Shown in pieces: positions 7,149-10,311 of a stretch of DNA of 10,311 nt. Every line of letters begins with the position of its first letter. Position 1 is the first letter of the stretch. The DNA lies in NCBI GenBank assembly GCA_903909905.1, contig CAIVXP010000031.1, positions 1 through 10,311 on the forward strand, given 5' to 3'. A program made the position numbers and the translations under genes. The notes under the pieces are model-generated. The model saw nothing but the letters and a program-made list of their open reading frames with translations, was not told where the DNA came from and did not search any database. The stretch comes from Akkermansiaceae bacterium (GTDB lineage: Bacteria > Verrucomicrobiota > Verrucomicrobiia > Verrucomicrobiales > Akkermansiaceae).

Positions 7149-8939
7149 ATGATACCAACTGCCATCCGGCGGAGCCTGCTCCGACCGGCCCTCGCAGGCT
7201 TTTGCCTGCTCCTCGTCCAATCGGCCTTTGCCGAAACGCCCAACCAAGAAAAAACCGAACTCGATCCACTCATCGTTTCGGCCCTGCGCGTCCCGCGCGA
7301 GGCTTCGACGGTGACATCGAGCGTCACCAGCCTCGATCCCGAGCAACTCGAATCCAGCGGCATCCTGCAGCTTCGCGACGCGCTCAACGCCGCACCCGGT
7401 GTGATCTCCACCTCGACCGGTGGTGAAACCGGCGCGCTCGGATCGGTCTTCATCCGCGGCACGACCACGAACTATTCGCAGATCGTCATCGACGGAATGC
7501 GCTTGAGTGATTCGTCGACGCCACTCGGTAACATCTTATCGGCGGCACGCACCACCGACATCGGCAAACTCGAGATCCTGCGCGGCCCGCAGGGCGCGAT
7601 CTACGGAGGCGAGTCGATCGGCGGTGTGCTCTGGATGGAAACCCCTCGCGGATCCGGCGATCCAAACGGCTCAGCGACTATCGAGGCGGGCTCGTTCCAC
7701 TCGTTTTTCGGCCGCGCGAAAGCCAGCGGCGAAGTCGGGAAAATGAATTACTATTTAGGTAGTAGTTACGAGCAAACAGACAACGACGCGCCAAACCAGC
7801 ACTTCGATCAAAGCTCGGCCGCGCTGCGCGTCGAGGGTCAGGTTGACCCTGTCTGGATGCTCGGCACGACCTTTCGGGCCAATGACTCGTATTACGAAAA
7901 TCTTGGCAATTCAGATGATCATCTCGACGCATCGCTGACGACGCTTTACGCCACGGGAAAATTTTCCGATGTCTGGACCGGGCGCTTCCTCGCCGGTTAT
8001 CATCAGGAATTTTACGACAGTGATTCGTCATTCGGAAACTACGGTAGCGACCTGCGCGATGCCAGCGTCTCGACCGACCAAGAGGTCAAACTCTCCGACG
8101 TTGTCCGCATGCTCGCCGGGGCCTATGGTCATCGCAGCAGTTACGAAAGCACTATCGGCGCGGATGAGGAACGTGATCGCTTTGGCGTTCATTCCGCTCT
8201 CGAATGGGATGCGACCGATAAGCTGACCACAACTGCGGCGCTGCGTTGGGAGGACTATGAAGCGTATGGTGACGAGCTGACTTGGCGGCTTGGCGCGATT
8301 CAGGAACTGCTGCCATCGACCTCGATTCGTGGCGGCATCGGCACTTCTTTCCGGTCGCCAACCTATCTCGACCTCTTTGGTTCGTCATTTGGTGTGGGCA
8401 ACCCCAACCTCGAGGCGGAGGCCGCCACCGGCTGGGACATCGGCATCACGCACAAGATCCTTGGCCATCAGCTTGAGGCGACTTGGTTTGAAAACCACAT
8501 TCAAGACCAGATTCAGTCATTCCCGACGCCACCGGTCAATATTGTCGGCGAAACCCGAACGCAAGGCACCGAGTTTGCTGTGCGTGGCACGGCTTTGGAA
8601 AAGACGGTTTCCTACCGCGTCGCATGGACCTGGCTGCATGAAAGCCTCAGCGACCAACCACGCAACGCGGCCACGGCTTCGCTCGATTGGAAGGCGACTG
8701 AAAAGACATTGATCGGCATTGGCGCGACGCATCTGGCAAGTCACTCGTGGGGTGGTGACCCGATCGACCCTTACACGGTTGCCCGTTTCTACGGTTCCTA
8801 TGTACTCACTGAGAAAGTCAAACTCCACGCCCGCGTCGAAAATGCCTTCGATGCCGACTACGAGTTGTCCAACTTTTACGGTGACCCGATCAAAGGCGCC
8901 GGCACTGGAGTTTATGCCGGTGTGACGATCGATTGGTGA
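7149..8939 (+). CDS. btuB: BtuB-like TonB-dependent cobalamin/corrinoid outer-membrane receptor
   Basis: The protein is 596 residues from the ATG at 7149, close to the length of BtuB. The start is set by a signal peptide (about 1-28, ending QSAFA) and a purine-rich AGAAGAGAAAAA just upstream; longer in-frame starts lie inside the riboswitch. A TonB-box-like DPLIVSA is at 39-45. The plug domain shows LRDALNAAPGV (76-86), FIRGTTTNYSQIVIDGMRL (101-119) and LEILRGPQGAIYGGESIGGV (141-160). From about 170 there are alternating barrel strands, with FRSPTYLDLFG and VENAFDADYE as typical receptor segments, and a C-terminal aromatic residue (TIDW) for BAM-mediated insertion. The cobalamin riboswitch in its leader strongly supports corrinoid as substrate. 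Import across the outer membrane would be driven by TonB-ExbB-ExbD; exbB and exbD are divergent next door. No btuF, btuC or btuD is in the window. Confidence 0.93.
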   Translation: MIPTAIRRSLLRPALAGFCLLLVQSAFAETPNQEKTELDPLIVSALRVPREASTVTSSVTSLDPEQLESSGILQLRDALNAAPGVISTSTGGETGALGSVFIRGTTTNYSQIVIDGMRLSDSSTPLGNILSAARTTDIGKLEILRGPQGAIYGGESIGGVLWMETPRGSGDPNGSATIEAGSFHSFFGRAKASGEVGKMNYYLGSSYEQTDNDAPNQHFDQSSAALRVEGQVDPVWMLGTTFRANDSYYENLGNSDDHLDASLTTLYATGKFSDVWTGRFLAGYHQEFYDSDSSFGNYGSDLRDASVSTDQEVKLSDVVRMLAGAYGHRSSYESTIGADEERDRFGVHSALEWDATDKLTTTAALRWEDYEAYGDELTWRLGAIQELLPSTSIRGGIGTSFRSPTYLDLFGSSFGVGNPNLEAEAATGWDIGITHKILGHQLEATWFENHIQDQIQSFPTPPVNIVGETRTQGTEFAVRGTALEKTVSYRVAWTWLHESLSDQPRNAATASLDWKATEKTLIGIGATHLASHSWGGDPIDPYTVARFYGSYVLTEKVKLHARVENAFDADYELSNFYGDPIKGAGTGVYAGVTIDW

Positions 8940-8951
8940 TTCATCCTTTGT

Positions 8952-8981
8952 CGCGGCAGGTGCTATCGGGCGCCTGCCGCG
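8952..8981. terminator. Bidirectional hairpin between convergent btuB and TM2 gene
   Basis: CGCGGCAGG (8952-8960) and CCTGCCGCG (8973-8981) are perfect complements. The stem continues inward (TGC with GCG, one G-T wobble) to 12 pairs and a six-base loop. It lies wholly within the 45-base gap between the two stop codons, where a shared terminator is expected. No T-tract follows in either direction, so strict intrinsic termination is uncertain. Confidence 0.55.
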
Positions 8982-8984
8982 GCC

Positions 8985-9383
8985 TCACCGCAAATTCCTC
9001 TCGCTCACCTGCGAGTTGAGCGTGCAGAAATCGTAGAGCCAGCCGATGCCAAAGAGGCCAAAAGTCAGCAGCCACAGGATGCCAGTGCCGATTTTACCGA
9101 GGTAAAACCGGTGCAGACCGAAAAAGCCGAGAAAGGTCAGCAGGATCCACGCGACGGAAAAATCATACCTGCCCGCCACAAAGCGCCGGTCGGCCGCGCG
9201 ATCCATGCTCGGGATCAGGAACAAATCGATGAGCCAGCCAATGCCGAGCAGGCCCAGCGTGCAGAACCAGATGATGCCGGTGATCGGCTTTCCGTAATAA
9301 AAGCGGTGAGCGCCGGTGAAGCCGAAGATCCACAATAGGTAGCCGATCGTTTTGCTGTGCGTGTCGTTGAGGGGGGATTGCAT
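8985..9383 (-). CDS. Small membrane protein with two tandem TM2 domains
   Basis: From the ATG at 9383 the protein is 132 residues. The frame stays open upstream to 9536, but that extension does not look like TM2 protein. Two gap-free copies of one 35-residue unit are visible. Copy 1 spans residues 21-55 ([12 protein letters not shown]...GIGWLIDLF) and copy 2 spans 86-120 ([12 protein letters not shown]...GIGWLYDFC). By my count 22 of 35 positions are identical. Each copy is the TM2 domain: a G-x-HRFY-x-GK turn between two membrane helices, ending in GIGWLxD. Four membrane segments are therefore expected. TM2 proteins are widespread and their biochemical role in bacteria is not established, so no function is assigned. 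No Shine-Dalgarno is seen. It is divergent from pyc and convergent with btuB. Confidence 0.88.
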   Translation of the reverse strand: MQSPLNDTHSKTIGYLLWIFGFTGAHRFYYGKPITGIIWFCTLGLLGIGWLIDLFLIPSMDRAADRRFVAGRYDFSVAWILLTFLGFFGLHRFYLGKIGTGILWLLTFGLFGIGWLYDFCTLNSQVSERNLR

Positions 9384-9443
9384 GACACAAAGATGAGACA
9401 AACTTGGAGGCGTGGCCAATGAAAACGGCAACGCGCGTCCGTG

Positions 9444-9521
9444 TGGCCCGGCAAACTCTACCCGCGATTCACGCCAACGCGGTGGCCCGTTTGTACAGGA
9501 TTTCACTTCACTGCCGGGCCA
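9444..9521 (+). repeat. Inverted repeat with a competing second arm in the pyc leader
   Basis: TGGCCCGGCA (9444-9453) and TGCCGGGCCA (9512-9521) are perfect 10-base complements. A second copy of the left arm core, TGGCCCG (9483-9489), could pair with the same right arm (CGGGCCA, 9515-9521). The element ends 23 bases before the pyc start codon and lies in the divergent TM2/pyc gap. It may be a leader RNA structure or a protein site; nothing links it to a known family. Confidence 0.35.
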
Positions 9522-9544
9522 TTGGGGCTTAAACACTCTCCGTC

Positions 9545-10311
9545 ATGCCCGTTTCATCAACCCGCCCTGGAAAGCTGATGGCCGCCAACCGCGGAGAAAT
9601 TGCGATCCGCATTTTCCGCGCTGCCAACGAACTCGGTCTGCGCACGGTCTCGATCTTTGCCGAAGAGGACCGCTTTTCGATTCACCGCTTCAAGGCCGAT
9701 GAGGCGTATCAGCTCGATTCGTCGAAGGGCCCTGTTGGCGCTTATCTAGATGTCGAGGGCATCGTCGCGCTCGCCAAGCAGAAGGGCGTGACGATGATTC
9801 ATCCGGGTTACGGATTTCTTTCGGAAAATGCTCAGTTCGCGAGGGCTTGCGCGCGTGAGGGCATCACCTTCATCGGGCCATCGCCGGAGTTGCTGGAAAA
9901 CATGGGCGACAAGACCGCGGCGCGGACGCTGGCGCATCGCTATCAGGTGCCAACGCTGCCCGGCACGGAGGAGCCGATCACCAATCCCGATGAGGCGCTC
10001 AAAGCAGCGAACGAAATTGGTTTTCCGTTGATCATCAAGGCTGCCTTCGGCGGTGGTGGTCGTGGCATGCGGGTGGTGGAAAAACCATCGCTTTTGCCGG
10101 CGCTTTTGAGTGAGGCGCAAAACGAGGCGCTCAATGCGTTTGGCAATCCGGCGGTGTTCCTCGAGCGCTACATTTCCCGCGCCAAACACATCGAGGTCCA
10201 GATCCTCGGCGACAAGCACGGCAATGTCGTGCACCTCCACGAACGCGATTGCTCGGTGCAGCGCCGTTATCAAAAAGTCGTCGAGGTCGCGCCGGCGATG
10301 AACCTGGATCC
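9545..10311 (+). CDS. pyc: Pyruvate carboxylase, N-terminal part (runs off the window)
   Basis: The frame is open from the ATG at 9545 to the window end, giving 255 residues of a protein normally about 1,150 long. Only the biotin carboxylase half is visible. It has KLMAANRGEIAIRIFRA (10-26), HPGYGFLSEN (86-95), the ATP-grasp lysine K165 with the glycine-rich loop GGGGRGM (169-175), and HERDCSVQRRYQK (232-244). The choice of pyruvate carboxylase over the acetyl-CoA carboxylase subunit AccC rests on HRFKADEAYQL (47-57) and GPVGAYLDVEGIVALAK (62-78), which match Pyc, whereas AccC has a SYLNI-type segment. The biotin and carboxyltransferase domains lie outside, so a stand-alone subunit is not excluded. 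The enzyme makes oxaloacetate from pyruvate, bicarbonate and ATP in the cytoplasm. The N-terminus matches other Pyc proteins; no Shine-Dalgarno is seen. Confidence 0.9.
   Translation, partial: MPVSSTRPGKLMAANRGEIAIRIFRAANELGLRTVSIFAEEDRFSIHRFKADEAYQLDSSKGPVGAYLDVEGIVALAKQKGVTMIHPGYGFLSENAQFARACAREGITFIGPSPELLENMGDKTAARTLAHRYQVPTLPGTEEPITNPDEALKAANEIGFPLIIKAAFGGGGRGMRVVEKPSLLPALLSEAQNEALNAFGNPAVFLERYISRAKHIEVQILGDKHGNVVHLHERDCSVQRRYQKVVEVAPAMNLD

Noticed and set aside
9384..9536. N-terminal extension of the TM2 protein
   Set aside because: The open frame continues, but its residues look like translated non-coding DNA and would place a long polar tail before the first TM2 unit.
9412..9702. Small rightward open frame overlapping the pyc start
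   Set aside because: It overlaps a strongly conserved pyc coding region in another frame and is low in recognisable features.
10306..10311. BamHI site at the exact right end, suggesting a clone boundary
   Set aside because: It may mark a cloned fragment end, but GGATCC also occurs inside the window (for example near 2584 and 5625), so it has no biological meaning here.

Overview
The window is ordinary chromosomal DNA from a GC-rich Gram-negative (diderm) bacterium: it encodes a TonB-dependent outer-membrane receptor, an ExbB/ExbD energiser and several exported proteins. The gene set, the ExbB with a signal peptide followed by ExbD and a large periplasmic TPR protein, and the general lack of Shine-Dalgarno sequences would fit the Verrucomicrobiota/PVC group. 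That placement is a guess from family resemblance, not a demonstrated one. I see no insertion sequence, phage gene, CRISPR array, tRNA or rRNA.

Layout from left to right. At 1-268 there is a regulatory stretch with two nearly identical Pho-box-like sites 83 bp apart, followed by phoU (+, 269-952). Convergent to it, a leftward block occupies 1066 to about 6730. In transcription order this block is exbB, exbD, a 799-residue exported TPR protein that overlaps exbD by 4 bases (ATGA), and, after a 97-base gap, speA (biosynthetic arginine decarboxylase). The gap 6731-7148 is a divergent control region. It carries a possible exbB promoter and, on the + strand, a well-formed cobalamin riboswitch (about 6792-6998) with a plausible terminator/antiterminator platform (7027-7115). 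The riboswitch leads into a BtuB-like TonB-dependent receptor (+, 7149-8939). A strong hairpin separates this from a small leftward gene with two tandem TM2 domains (8985-9383). Divergent from that, the first 255 codons of pyruvate carboxylase (pyc, +) run off the right edge.

How the parts relate: the receptor would import corrinoids across the outer membrane and be shut off by intracellular cobalamin through the riboswitch. The divergent ExbB/ExbD pair is the proton-driven motor such receptors need, although no tonB gene is visible. PhoU with its Pho boxes belongs to phosphate-starvation control. SpeA (polyamines) and Pyc (anaplerosis) are unrelated housekeeping enzymes. Nothing here amounts to a clearly new system. 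The items most worth checking are the twin Pho boxes, the riboswitch with its expression platform facing an energiser operon, and the alternative pairings in the pyc leader.
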